Shown here in pieces: positions 22,665 to 34,339 of a DNA stretch of 64,000 nucleotides. This stretch comes from Rotaria socialis (Eukaryota > Rotifera > Eurotatoria > Philodinida > Philodinidae): contig CAJNYU010001370.1 in NCBI GenBank assembly GCA_905331475.1, forward strand, positions 42,798 to 106,797, read 5' to 3'. Position 1 is the stretch's first letter. Each line of letters begins with the position of its first letter. Position numbers and translations under genes: made by a program. The notes beneath the pieces are model-generated. The model ran no database searches. It was given only the letters and a program-made list of their open reading frames with translations, and was not told where the DNA came from.

Positions 22665-23368
22665 TTACGATTCTATTTCAAGTAAGAATATATAGTAGAG
22701 CTGTGCAATAATATTTCGATTATTCTTTTTCTTTCGTCAGTCGATGGCGGTGCACGTGGCGGCTGGCTTTTCGTTGTTCGTTCTGCTCCTTTTTTTTCAA
22801 ATGAAGGACGAAAAAACACAAAAGAACCGACTATAATAAACTGCAACTTTTCAGTATCAAATATAAAAATATTCGTGCACTAAAACTTTGCACTCAACTT
22901 GAGGGTGGAGGTTGTGTTTAATGATCGGAATTTATTCGACACAGAGATAGTATCAATCCGTAGAATAATTTCTTGGATGTGCTCGAAATTAATTTAATAG
23001 AAACAACCTCTACCTGTATTACCATAGATTTGAATTGTACAAATTTGGAACGATAAACATCGTATAGATAATGTAACTGTTTTCGATCTCATAGTTTGAG
23101 AAATTTCATATCTGTTTTTATGATTTGGTACAAAGGAGTTTTATGTATTAAAGCCGCTATTCAGCTGAAAATAAAGATACTTGTTTATCCGTCATATCTC
23201 CGTTGGATAGTGAAGACTGTATTTATCCATCAGTTCATAAGTACTTTTTAATAACTTTTCATTGATCAACTCGTTAGAAATTTGTCTCATGATTATTTTA
23301 ATATTCAACTTTACAGGTAAAATAAATGAGGAAACATCGGATTCGCATCCGATTGTTACGTGTACTGC
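22665..23368. other. Intergenic upstream of the thioesterase
   Basis: AT-rich, with a GC-richer patch (GTCGATGGCGGTGCACGTGG near 22740) close to the divergent promoter. No gene recognised. Confidence 0.45.
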
Positions 23369-23671
23369 AAAACTGAGTCGATTTATATATATTTTGAATA
23401 ATTCTGAGAAATGTTTTTTTTTTGAAAAATCCCTGTACTCCCCCTCAGGGATGATCTGGTCAATAATGACAATTTTTTCGATAGCTCAGCCATTTCTTGA
23501 CGGATCCTTCTCATCTTCGAACTCGACGGAGATATTGATGAGATCATTCTGTGTACAAAATTGCAAGACAATTGGATGAGGCTTTCAAGAGTTATCGTGT
23601 TAACGGCAGGACAAACTGGCCTAGTCTTGAGTATACTCACTTTTTGTGTACACAAAAAACAAATTTGATAG
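23369..23671 (-). repeat. Dispersed repeat family, copy B (truncated, inverted)
   Basis: The reverse strand matches copies A and C over the hairpin end, the central CAGAAT..CTCATC part and the core ATCCCTGAGGGGGAGTACAGG, but lacks the last 250 bp or so. It is more diverged (different sequence between the hairpin and the core), so it is probably the oldest copy. The peptide frame of the core (SSSKMRRIRQEMAELSKKLS) is also open here. Confidence 0.7.
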
Positions 23672-26600
23672 ACAGTCATATGTCCTATTCGATTTTTCAC
23701 GCATTTTCCATTGTGATAGACCATTAGTCTCATTACTATTCATAAATCAATTATATTTTTACTTGTCAAAGAATGTCAGATGGCGGTTTTATTACAGTTT
23801 CAAGAAATAAATGAAAGAGAATAAAATGAGGTCAAGAAACATGGTCACATTATAAGAGAAGCATTTATTCCAGAAAAACTCGCTTCATTGAACTCCAGAT
23901 GTTATCTAATGAAAGTTTTACTGTATTTACTGCATTCAATTTCTACTTGATTCTATCAGAATTGACTGGTTTTCAATAAATTATAAAATAGAATATTAAA
24001 AAATCAGCTGCCGACTCCAATTCCGGACAACATCCAATCGAAATGCTCTTCATCCTATAAATAATTGTTATTGATGAATGCAGATTTCATTTTATCAATC
24101 GGTTTCTTTTGTTCTTTAAATTTTTTCGCGTATAATATATGATTATTTCCATCGGCACAAATTGATTGAATACATCTCCTCTACATTAAATATTTTATTA
24201 ATTTCATCTAGAATATAGTTCTTGGTAATTCAATGATGAACTTCATTCTTCTGGGGTTTTTCTTCTTCTTTTGTTATTAATCAAGTTACTTCATAAATAC
24301 ACAATAATAAGAAAAGCTGAATTTTCTAGAAAAGAAAAAAAGCGAATTCCATAAATAATTTCATCGCCAACATTTTACGCATGCGAAGCTTATGATTTAT
24401 TTTCCATTGAGAAAAATCATCGATCATCGCTTCATTTAATTAGCTTCTTTTTCTACTAACAATTGACTGTTTCACGCAAATTTCTAATGAGCGTCTATGA
24501 ATGCATATCTAAGTATGTTTCTCTGTATCGTTCAATAGGTTTACTCATGAATTTGAGAAATTACTTTTTTTCCATGAATAGATCAATATGTTATGACCTC
24601 GTGAGTCTTGTTTATCTAATGAAATTTCCAGTCGAAAATAATTAACAGACTGATCTTTCAAAATTAGATCGATTGAGAACAACTGAAATTCAAATTTCGT
24701 CGGTGAACTCCGACATTGTAAAAAAATTGAAAGTTTTATTCAATACAACTGCAGGATGACTATAAGAAAGCTAATTTTTCCTATAGTCTTGTTCAAAGAT
24801 ACTAAAATCACATGATTCGAAGTGAAAACATTTCCGTCCGACTTCTCTTTGATGTTCAAGGTTGTGCTCCTCAGTATATGAATGCAACATCGTATGGACT
24901 ATTTCGAATGACATAAATTACCGTTTTACTATTGATAATAGTCGCTCAATGAGAATAGATTATAAAATTAGTTAAATTGACTAAAAAACAATATTCATCA
25001 TTATCAGAGCATTTCGCTATTTGGATTTCGTAGTTGTTTACATAAATGTATTCAGTGAGCTCGTGTCAGTATTTCATTAGTATAAATTATTAATAATATT
25101 CTCAGTTTATAAAGTATCTCGTTTCCTGTTCGATTGAAAGATGCTAATCTGAGGACTTTGATATTTTTTTAGCTCAACAACACGATAACGAAGGATATTT
25201 TTATTTATGAATCTATTCGATGAAGATCTGATTTTCCAAGAAATCTTCTATTACTTCCGGTGGATTGTTCCTCAAATGAGTGTCTTCTATTTCTCGAGCA
25301 AGCATGATGGATCGAAATTCTCCATTTATCACAACACGAGACATCTAGAAAAGATCAATTTTGCGTTATGTGACACCGTTTTGTACTATGCACTTCTAGT
25401 TTGATTTACGGAAGTACCGAAATTACCTATTTTAATCCAACCTATCTCTCGTTTCCGGAAGTAATATGGCCTGACTAATTTTTATAAAAAGAACCGTTGG
25501 CGTATGAAGATGAAAAAACAAGAAATCCTATTATTCCATTTACATTTATGCCTAACGATTCCCTCGATTGAGTAGTATATATAAAAATAGCACGTTCTTC
25601 TTCATGATGAAAATGATAACGGACCAAGATCAATATGCTAATACATGTTAGACTCAATTTTGGTTTTGTCTCTTCTTACGAACGCTTTATTTGTATTTAG
25701 CAAAACCAAAAGGCTAAACTATAGATTAGAAACAAAGAAATGACAAACTGTTTTTTAGCTAGTCTTCAAGTTCTTTTATCATATCGAAATATTTCCGATT
25801 TCAACTAAACTATTCTCATGGGAGTTTTCATAGCTCTTGCACGAAATCAACGTATGTTTCTTCGCAAACTGTTTAAAATAAATACGAAAAATATTTCGTT
25901 TTCTTTTTTATTAATGTTCACTAGCCTATATTTTGTGTTGGTGTTATGTTTATTCATAAATGCAAATTGCATTATGTTCATATTTAATTACTATGTTAAT
26001 GGCTTGTTATTTCTATCATGAAAACTGGTCAAATGCAGATTTGCTTGGCAATAAATGTATTCATTGTTTTTCGGGATTTTATAGTAACGCTGACATTTGA
26101 GAATTGTTTGCGAAATGCCATATACAACAAGAAAAACGGTTCCTTTCTTTTTGTATTCATTTCACAATGCTCCTACGTGAAAAATGTAATGGGAAAAAGC
26201 GCTATTGTGTCGGTCTCTTCTATATTCAAATAAGGCAAACAGAACAAAAGAATAAAAATTCGTACGACTTATAGCTGTTTGGTGCTATCGTATTTATAAT
26301 TCCTGTAGTAGTTTATTTTATTTTGCGATGATCTATTTATCTTGTAACATATTTCTATCGATGATTAAAATCTACACTAATACTCCAACGATAATTCTTA
26401 TCTTCAGGATTTTCTTCATGTTTCTATTAGACATGTTGAAAAATAGGACCGATTAGCAATAATAAAAAATGATTAATGAAATAGGTTCTTAGTTGCTACC
26501 AATCGATTATTCTAGTGTATTTTTGATTTTTCATATTCACTATTCTATTAAGTAGTTCATGAGAAAATCCCATTTTTGAATTAGTTTCCCGTAACTGCTA

Positions 26601-27828
26601 CTCACGATATTTGATGGACACACCGTGCGTCATATTACATGATGATAAAGAATGTAAATTCAAGTTTTGAACGTACCATATGCACTGTTTTGTGTTTTTC
26701 TTGTAATTTGTCCTACGACATTGTTGGTTAAATTCATTTAAAAGGAAAATGAGACAAGATTTGAGCTGTTTCTTTTCAGTTTCTTTTTTTGCATGCTTGT
26801 TTAATGTAAATAATCCATAAATATCTGTTTAATATAATGAGCAATCTCTGGCATATTCACTGTCAACAGTAGTACTCTTACAAAGACGATCTCATTGACG
26901 CTAAGAAAGGCTAGAACTCTCTAAACATTTCGGAAGTAATATTCATAAAGAAAAAAAGAATTTCTTTACAAAAAAAAGGCAGCGTATTCAAAACACGTAA
27001 AGTTAGTCTAATTATTGGCGCATCGGAAATCAATTGTAAATTATGCGCGACTACATTCCAAAAATGATGTCTACAATCAGTTGATAAGGTTTCTATTTTT
27101 ATACACTTTGATGAATGAAAAATAAGAACTCAAACATATTTGATTATTCATAATTAAAATAATATGTCTATATATATATATAGAGAGAGAGAGAGACAAG
27201 GAAATATACGCGGAAAAAAAACAATGAATAAATACTTCTAAATTACTATGTTCAGCAATAATTTGTTTGACTGTCATTGAATAAGTTGTGCGTAAATCAT
27301 TACTTGTCTTTTCGATCATAATTGGATTAGTCTAAAGAGAAGGACTATCGCACTGTGCCGAAAAATATATATATATATATATAAATAGAGGACAACTATA
27401 AAAGGAAAAGAACAGGAGAAATCAAATCGTTCGGCTATGCAGCATTACATTTGTCTCTCGTTTCAGTTTTCTCTTTGAGGATGAACCGAGTGTCAACATA
27501 TTGTTTTGTGAGACTGACGACTTGCACTCGTAAAACAACAGCTCAACATCGAGAGACCGACGAAGAAAAAGTCGAGAATATTAAACTGATTTTCATTTCA
27601 TGCACCATTCTCTCTTGTTTTCTCTATGTTATTCTTCTTGTTGCTTTCGATGATTTATAGATAATCAATGGTGATTAGGGAAAAGAGTATATACATATAT
27701 AACTGCATATTGAACAAAAAACAAAATTCGACGGTTAAACTCATGTCATGAATTATTCCATATATTCACCTATAAAACTATGTACATACAAAATTGGATA
27801 GTAACTGAAGATATTGTTTTGATATCTA
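23672..27828. other. Gene-poor AT-rich region
   Basis: About 4.1 kb without a solid gene. At 24004-24174 the minus strand has a coding-like stretch (HILYAKKFKEQKKPIDKMKS, then an in-frame TAG that could be a splice acceptor, then DEEHFDWMLSGIGVGS and a stop). At 27481-27660 a plus-strand ATG opens a 59-residue frame with one membrane segment (LIFISCTILSCFLYVILLVAF) after a CGTTTCAG acceptor; it may be a small gene. A short inverted repeat (ATTACTTCCGG at about 25250 and its complement near 25456) and (TA)n/(GA)n runs near 27171-27196 and 27366-27382 are also present. Confidence 0.45.
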
Positions 27829-28821
27829 ATGCCGTCTTCGTGGTACCGTTGTATTGTAAGTCATTAATGAGTTCACATAAATAAATAATAATTTTCTTTT
27901 CTTTTTCTCCTAGAATAATTTTTTTCGTTTCCTCATATATTCTTTCTTTTTTTTTTCTCTAGTACCGCTGTTGTTGCTGTCAGTGTTATACAAATATTGG
28001 CGAAACGGAGAACAGTGCCAGCAACAGCGGTGGAAATAAATCTACCGGTGGACAATGGGATATTTATTTAGATTCTCAATATGATACATTGACTGGCTCT
28101 CTTATAATTGCATCGGAAGAAAGTGACACATGTTTCGAATATATTCATCGATCTTTTCATATTCTGAGTATCAGCAGTAAGAATTTTAATCAAACCGAGT
28201 TTGTTTTTTATTATTTATATTCATCTAGTTCCTATTATTCTTATCGAAGCAATATTGGTGACAATATTCAGTTTAATGTTTATATTTGGTTTGTAATTAT
28301 ATTTATATTTTATTCTTTGACACTTTTATTTTTCTCCATACACATGTTCAGGATGTAAATATTCAAATGATTGTCCAATACAACCATTACTTATTATCTA
28401 TCATCTTATTGGGGGTGGTGTTGGTTCTCTTTTTTGGTTATGGTTAATGTTACGAGCGTTACGTAGAAGGCGACAAGAATCCGGCCTTGAAGATGATGAT
28501 GATACCGATTATGATGCACATTTAGAAGATAGTTCTGGCGGCCAGAGACTAAAAGATAATGGTATTTGGTTTATGGAATTATTAGCGTTTATTTTTCTTG
28601 TTGTTTCTTTTTCGATGGGAAATTATTGGACATGGTCCATTTTTTGGCCAGCTCAAGATATGACTGAGACTCAGCCAATTCATTGGTGTAATCATTCATT
28701 ATATATATTTACGCTGGTTTCTATTGGAATGATTTATGTGTTGGCTATATTTATTATATTATTTATATTTTCATTCCTAATTTTTGCAAGATATTGTGCC
28801 CGCGTATTGATTAACGAATAA
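27829..28821 (+). CDS. Four-pass membrane protein, TMEM272-like
   Basis: Four exons: 27829-27855, 27963-28176, 28229-28288, 28352-28821, giving about 256 residues. The short third exon is needed: it encodes most of TM1 (IPIILIEAILVTIFSLMFIF) and joins in phase to GCKYSNDCPIQPLLIIYHLI, the conserved first loop and TM2. After a basic-acidic loop (LRALRRRRQESGLEDDDDTD) come TM3 (WFMELLAFIFLVVSFSMGNY, then WTWSIFWP), the loop Cys of HWCNHSLYIFTL and TM4. The loop cysteines and the CP.QP motif match the TMEM272 family of small animal membrane proteins whose function is unknown. The N-terminus is Cys-rich (YRCCCCQCY), possibly palmitoylated. AATAAATAAA overlaps the stop. Just beyond the stop, a frame reading LVDEMLRLAQNELSP suggests the ancestral C-terminus was longer. 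Confidence 0.75.
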
Positions 28822-29296
28822 ATAAAAAATCTACAACAGAAAATTCTCGTAGATGAAATGTTACGATTAGCTCAAAATGAATTATCACCGTGAAGAAAAA
28901 CAATATTATTCTATTCTGTGTCTTTGTAATTATATTTGCATATTAATTAGTCGCCGAGATGAACTAATGTTATGTTCTCACGAAGAATACACTTGAAAAG
29001 TCTTTTGAGATTCGAAAATATTTGAATTATTGATTAGATTTAATGTGTAAATGTTCCAGACAATCGTGACATGAATAAGAATTGCGTTGCTATAGAAAAT
29101 GTATGTTCATACAAAAATAATGTGACCTTTTTCGACGACTTGATTATTTTGACAACAAAAGAATAAAAAAATATTTTCTTTTCAACAACAGAACAATCTA
29201 TTATTTTCATTGATAGAAATGTAGGCCGTGCAGATACATTCCGATTGATTGAATTCTAACCGTTTCATTTCGACATAAAAAAATAACTACTGCGAA
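28822..29296. other. 3' flank of the TMEM272-like gene
   Basis: It contains the remnant of a longer C-terminus noted for the preceding gene (to about 28893) and AT-rich sequence. No further gene seen. Confidence 0.45.
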
Positions 29297-29485
29297 ATGT
29301 ATCGAACAATGATATATTGGACATATTCCCAGCTCGTGGAGGGACGGTGGGAAACGGCCGGCAAACATGGGAAAGCGCTGAAAAGTGGAAGCAGTATTCC
29401 GGTCAGAAATTACCGGAATACTGCTTCCACTTTCCAGCACTTTCCAGTGCTTGCCGGCCGGTTCCTACGGTATCTGTCCTCCGGA
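29297..29485. repeat. GC-rich foldback element 1
   Basis: A GC-rich island in AT-rich DNA. Its centre is a near-perfect inverted repeat: AGTGGAAGCAGTATTCCGGT, an 8-base loop, then the complement ending CTGCTTCCACTTT. The outer arms also pair imperfectly (CGGCCGGCAA near 29356 with TTGCCGGCCG near 29453). The motif GGAAGCAGTATTCCGG recurs at both ends of the element at 54806-54990. It looks like a foldback or MITE-type element; no target duplication was identified. Confidence 0.65.
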
Positions 29486-30003
29486 ATCATTGACCTCGGT
29501 TATTTCGTTTTTAACGAATGAAGATGAAAATTGTACTACAACGTCTTTCGTAAAATTATAGACATATTCATTGATTAATAATCCGATTACTTCTGATTGA
29601 TACAACACGGCTACTGATAATATATATATATAAATATATATATGAGAGTCTGCAAGAATTGTACGTCATGTTATCGACAGAAATCCTACAGATGACGCCA
29701 AACAACAATTGATTATTTAATAAAGTATGAGAAGAAAATTTCTTTCTCTTTATCTATTTTTTTATTCATAAATTTGAAACAAACATTTCATTGAGATAAC
29801 ATAAAACCAAACGAAATTCTTTTCTTATACAATAGTAACCGATAACATTGGATAGGTAATCCATAATTTACCATACATTCTTCCAAAATCGAATTGAACT
29901 AATTCATAAACAAATCTCACTATCATCAAAAACCACTGTTCTATTCATTTTAATTTATTTATTTTCTATTTCAGATCTCGTCTAGTTATTCTATCGAGTC
30001 AGC
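29486..30003. other. Intergenic upstream of RPL24
   Basis: AT-rich with a (TA)n run near 29620-29642. It ends with TATTTCAG (29967-29974), an acceptor 29 bases before the RPL24 ATG, so a 5'UTR intron or spliced-leader site is likely. No gene otherwise. Confidence 0.5.
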
Positions 30004-30714
30004 ATGAAGTAAGAAAATAAAATAAATATCTTCTAGTTTTACATATACATAAATCCACTCTTTTTTTCTGTCAGACTCGAAGTTTGCAACTATAGTGGAT
30101 TTAAAATCTATCCCGGACATGGCAGACGTGTTGTTAAAATTGACGGCAAGGTTTGTTTGAAAAAAATATTCTTGTGTAAGGATATTGTGTCCAATTTTTT
30201 TGCATAGGTACATATTTACTTGAATAGAAAATGTCAACGATCAGCTGATATGCGCCGAAATCCACGTCGTGTTACATGGACACTTTATTACCGTCGTAAA
30301 CATAAGAAAGGTGCTTCCGAACAAGAACTTAAAAAACGTACTCGTCGTAATATTAAATTTCAACGAGCTATCACTGGTGTTTCCTGGAACGAGATCCTTG
30401 CTAAACGTAACCAACAGCCCGAATTTCGAAAGGCTCAACGACAAGACGCCATCAAGTATGATTCTATAAATTTCATATAACTGTTAGACAGTAGTTTATT
30501 TATACAGTGCTGCTAAACAAGTTAAGAAGACCAAAGCTTTACAAAAGAAAGCTGCACAATCGAGTGTTGTTAAGGTAAATTCGTTTTTGCAATCTTTATG
30601 AGATTTAAGGTTTTCATTGTTTTGCTTTTCTAGAGTGGTAAACCAGTGAAGAAACCAGAAAAGATTCAAAAGAACCTTCCAAAAACTGGTCCAAAGAAAG
30701 GCACACAACGATAA
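30004..30714 (+). CDS. RPL24: 60S ribosomal protein L24
   Basis: Five exons: 30004-30008, 30075-30150, 30208-30455, 30508-30574, 30634-30714, giving 158 residues (human 157). The first exon carries only five coding bases. L24 is a structural protein of the cytosolic large ribosomal subunit. The N-terminal part reads [20 protein letters not shown], then the core [29 protein letters not shown] and [12 protein letters not shown]. The tail is Lys/Ala-rich ([23 protein letters not shown]). One of the usual zinc-site cysteines of archaeal relatives is missing, as in other eukaryotic L24. Codon choice is richer in C/G than in neighbours, which fits a highly expressed gene. AATAAA at 30841 is the likely poly(A) signal. 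Confidence 0.96.
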
Positions 30715-32002
30715 ACGAACTACAATTAAATCTATTGCCGTCCCGTTTTGTTGCTCTGTTTTAGCAAACGTTGCGTGCATTCATCATTTCTCTGTACATT
30801 TCATCTAGTTTTTATTCTTCATCATTATTTAACAAGATGAAATAAACAGAGACGAAAAAGAAGAATAGCAATTAAAATCAAGAGTATTGCTTCTACTCAA
30901 GGATTCATCGAAATATTCTCTAATAAATAGAGACTTCAATAAGTATTTCGAAACATAAGATGTAGATAGTGTGCTTGTTTTTCGATGCATTACATTGGAT
31001 CAAGTGTAATGTGCAGACGAAAAGTTAAAAAGTAGAATCTTTTAGTCTTACCACAAACTGCTAGAACACAGTAAAGAAAGAAAAGCAATTCTACAGAAAA
31101 TGAACTTACTGAATGGGGGAAATAATCGGTTTCCGCATTCTTCATCAAGAATTTTTGGTGTGCGAAAAAGTTGAATATTTGTTCTCACAAGTCTACTCCT
31201 TATAAAAATGAGTATCACTTCCAGAAAATGTGTTGTAGACGACTCGGAAATATCTTAGTTTAATCAAAACTATTTTCTCCATTAGATGGAATTGCTGTCA
31301 AAGTTTATTTTTTCTTAATAGAATTCTTAAACTTGTTAATTAAAATTTGATACTTACACTGATAGAAAATTCTTTAGTTTTATCAAATCATGTTTCCTAG
31401 GCGTTGCGAGTTTAGAAAAAATTTCATTATTGAAGTTTTGCCTCGCATGAACATTGCTTACGATTTAAAATCAAGATTTATTCTTGAGGAAATTCGCTAG
31501 TAGAATAAATGAAAAATGATTTCTGTTACCAGTTCATTGTGAATTTTCGACCCATTAGTGTTTCGTCATTAATCATGATGATCAATCGATAGTGAATCAT
31601 CACTAATAGACGTCTCTATGCAAAATTAAATCCATTCAGATCGAAGTCATTTATCCTCTCGGTAGCTTAAAATCTATATGAGATGTTGCATCTATTGAGC
31701 AAAAAAAGTATTGTTTTGACACATAAATTGAAAGATTATACTGATACTACTTTGTAGCCATGTCTTGATATTGGGCCAGACTATCTTTTGGATGCATCAT
31801 GAAAGAAATCTAGCAATATGTAAAGAAGTTACTCTATGCTGTTTATTGATATCTCTTTTGAAATTTGGATGTAAATAAAGAACAAATAGAAGAAAGAAAA
31901 ACTGTCTACGGCAAATACACACTGAATGATTGAAGTGGGAGTAGTAAAAAGAGATAGTCTGTATTTATGTGGAACTATTTTTAACCAGGTAAAAAAACCA
32001 GA
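30715..32002. other. Intergenic after RPL24, nothing recognised
   Basis: AT-rich DNA between the ends of two convergent genes. It holds the RPL24 3'UTR and probably the minus-strand 3'UTR of ATP5PF. No repeat or gene was seen. Confidence 0.5.
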
Positions 32003-32601
32003 TTAACGTTGATCGAGGGTCTTTTGTTCTTGTTTCTTCGGTTGATTTTCTTGCGACCATGAGCCATATGAACCCGAATATTTTTTGATATCTTCTTGGG
32101 ATAGAACGACTGGTTTTTTAACTACTTCTTTCACTTGTTTATCAATGACAGCTTCAAGTTGAGGTTCTAATAAATAGAATACAAAAAAGACAGACAGTTT
32201 GATCTCGATATTACGTGAAAACAAAGGATCCGTTTACCTTTGAATTCAAGTTTTGGTACTGAAAGAAGATCTTCTGTTTCAGCACCAAAAGAATGTTTCA
32301 ATTTATTGAGTGTGTCTTCAAGACTTTTACGAACATCAGGTGTAGCATCGACAAGACCATCTTTTGTTTGTCTAAATATATATATTAAATTTTTTTTGTT
32401 TTCGAATATTTTATTCAATTTGACAGAAATAACTGACTTTCGTTTATCATAGTAGTCACGAATTTTATTAACAAACAACTGTTGAATAGGATCTGTAGCT
32501 TGTTGCTTTGATTGTGCAAGAGGTGCACTTAATGATAAATGACGAGCAACAATTAAACCATATGAATTACGTAAAGGCGAAGTAATACAACGATTCAACA
32601 T
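32003..32601 (-). CDS. ATP5PF: Mitochondrial ATP synthase coupling factor 6
   Basis: Three exons (32438-32601, 32238-32371, 32003-32166) give about 153 residues; the human precursor is 108. F6 is a peripheral-stalk subunit linking F1 to Fo. The N-terminal 30 residues (RCITSPLRNSYGLIVARHLSL) are a mitochondrial presequence. Mature motifs: DPIQQLFVNKIRDYYDKRK, GLVDATPDVRKSLEDTLNKLKHSFG and VPKLEFKEPQLE, which align in order with F6. The C-terminal extension of about 45 residues (VVLSQEDIKKYSGSYGSW, then Gln/Lys-rich) is not found in vertebrates. The first donor is GTCAGT and the others are canonical. Assignment is confident from motif order. Confidence 0.88.
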
Positions 32602-33161
32602 GATTGATATTCTAGAAATTAGAAAATTTTCGCCATTAAAATACTAGTTTAACGAAAAAGGAAAATTGTTTTGTTTATTGTTACTAGTGGTAAATAATTT
32701 TTTTTTCTCTTCCATTTTTTTCCAAGACAAGCCAATAGAAATTAGTCCGGCAAAGAGGCCACTAGATACATGCATATATATGGTTGATGGTAGAGATCGA
32801 CCTATATATGTATGTACATAGGGAATAAAGCTCTTTTGAATTGAGAATTCTTTTATATTCCCTCTGTGTTAGTCATGACGTTACGTCTAAATGACGATTT
32901 CAGCGATGTGATTTTTTTCTATTATTTATTTGAGAAATAACAAGTAATTATTTACATTTGAGACAATGGAAACTATTGAATTCAATATATTTTTTTGTTA
33001 TTGATGAATAGAACTAGAGCTTCGTCTATGTAAGAAAACATTCTTTTATAATTGTAAAATGATGTCAATAGAGGCAACAACATCATTGGATACTTGAATT
33101 TAAGATAGAATAAGAAAAGAAAACGCAGTCGGATTATTTTTGCTTTTCGCATGTAACGTAA
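32602..33161. other. Upstream region of ATP5PF
   Basis: AT-rich, no gene seen. A TATATATGG / CCTATATATG pair near 32774-32812 makes a short imperfect palindrome. Confidence 0.45.
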
Positions 33162-33288
33162 GGTCCCAAACAGACCAAAAAGATAAAACAGAATTAACCA
33201 CTAAATCGTCTCAAAAAGATGACTTAAGTGTGAATTAACCAACCACGTTGCTTAATTCTGTTTTCTTTTTTTTGGACTGTTTGGGGCC
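33162..33288. mobile_element. 127-bp PIF/Harbinger-type MITE
   Basis: The ends are inverted repeats of more than 30 bp with a few mismatches: GGTCCCAAACAGACCAAAAA on the left and, read from the other strand on the right, GGCCCCAAACAGTCCAAAAA; pairing continues through AAAACAGAATTAA. The element is bordered by the 3-bp direct repeat TAA (33159-33161 and 33289-33291). A TAA target and GG(C/T)CC ends fit the PIF/Harbinger group. No coding capacity. Confidence 0.75.
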
Positions 33289-34339
33289 TAAGAGAATTAA
33301 GTTATAGATATGAGCGTGATATTCAAAATTCAATGCACTAATAAGAGATAATATTATCGTTGGCATTTATTTTTTTTTCTAAATAAGGGTTGTTTGAAAA
33401 TCCTTTGACACAATTCGACTCCGTAGTAATGAGATTTAATCGAAAAGAAAGACACTTAATTAGATTTTATGTTCTGTGGTACCAGCTGCTTGGTTTCATT
33501 TTCAGTTCTGTTCTTTTCTTTTAAATATTTATGTGAAACGTAATGACATTGCATCACAATCATCACTTTTACATCGGATGATAATGGACTTACAGGGTAC
33601 GAGTCATCCATTACGTGAGTCCAAAATTCATCTACTGATTGTAGAGCTCCATTATCTTGGCAATGTTCTATTAGCGTGTTGTATTATCTCGAAAAACTCA
33701 CTTTTTGTTACAGTTTTTTTGTGCTGACGTAGATATTTTTATGCACCTTCTGTTCTAATTAGGTGTCAAAGATTCAAAAAAAGCATTTCATTTCATATCC
33801 CTAATATTTTTCGTCGCAATTTAAATAGTTTATATTTCACTTTTATAAAAATGATCACTTTAATAATTGCCAATTCATTCTGAGTAGATGCTTCTTTTAC
33901 TTCTCTCGTATTGTTTTCAACTATAGCTATCAAGATTTTGAACAAGATGCTCGTTTCCTGCTGTTTCTCTCCTGCGTTTTTTCCTCTTCTGTCAACCGAT
34001 AGGCAAACAGTGATAGCAGAATAGAGAATGTGTGTGAGTGGATTCAATATGACCTTAGCCTCATCTTTCTTGCTTCACCCAATAGAACAAGAGTATTGCT
34101 TGGTATATTGATAGTCTTCTACAAGAACAGAAAATTTTTCTTTTCCGAGTATGAAAAAATACTCATCCGTCATGTTACAAGAAAAAAAAGACGAGTGTGC
34201 TTTTTCTTCCTCTTTCTTCTCTTTTAGTGATTCTCTTTCTGTTTTAAAACAAAATTTTCTAGGAATTTTTTGTCTTTTTTAAAAGAATATATAATTCATT
34301 GCTTTTCATCATCTACTCATTATTAACATTAACATTAAC
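33289..34339. other. Intergenic upstream of the desaturase
   Basis: AT-rich, without a supportable gene. The repeat TTAACATTAACATTAACA lies directly before the desaturase ATG and is probably 5'UTR. Confidence 0.5.

Noticed and set aside
23262..23579. A 105-codon plus-strand frame over repeat copy B
   Set aside because: It runs antisense to the shared core of the repeat and is not conserved in copies A and C.
28089..28358. An 89-codon frame running through introns of the TMEM272-like gene
   Set aside because: The spliced model with the TM1 exon gives the family signature; the unspliced frame does not.
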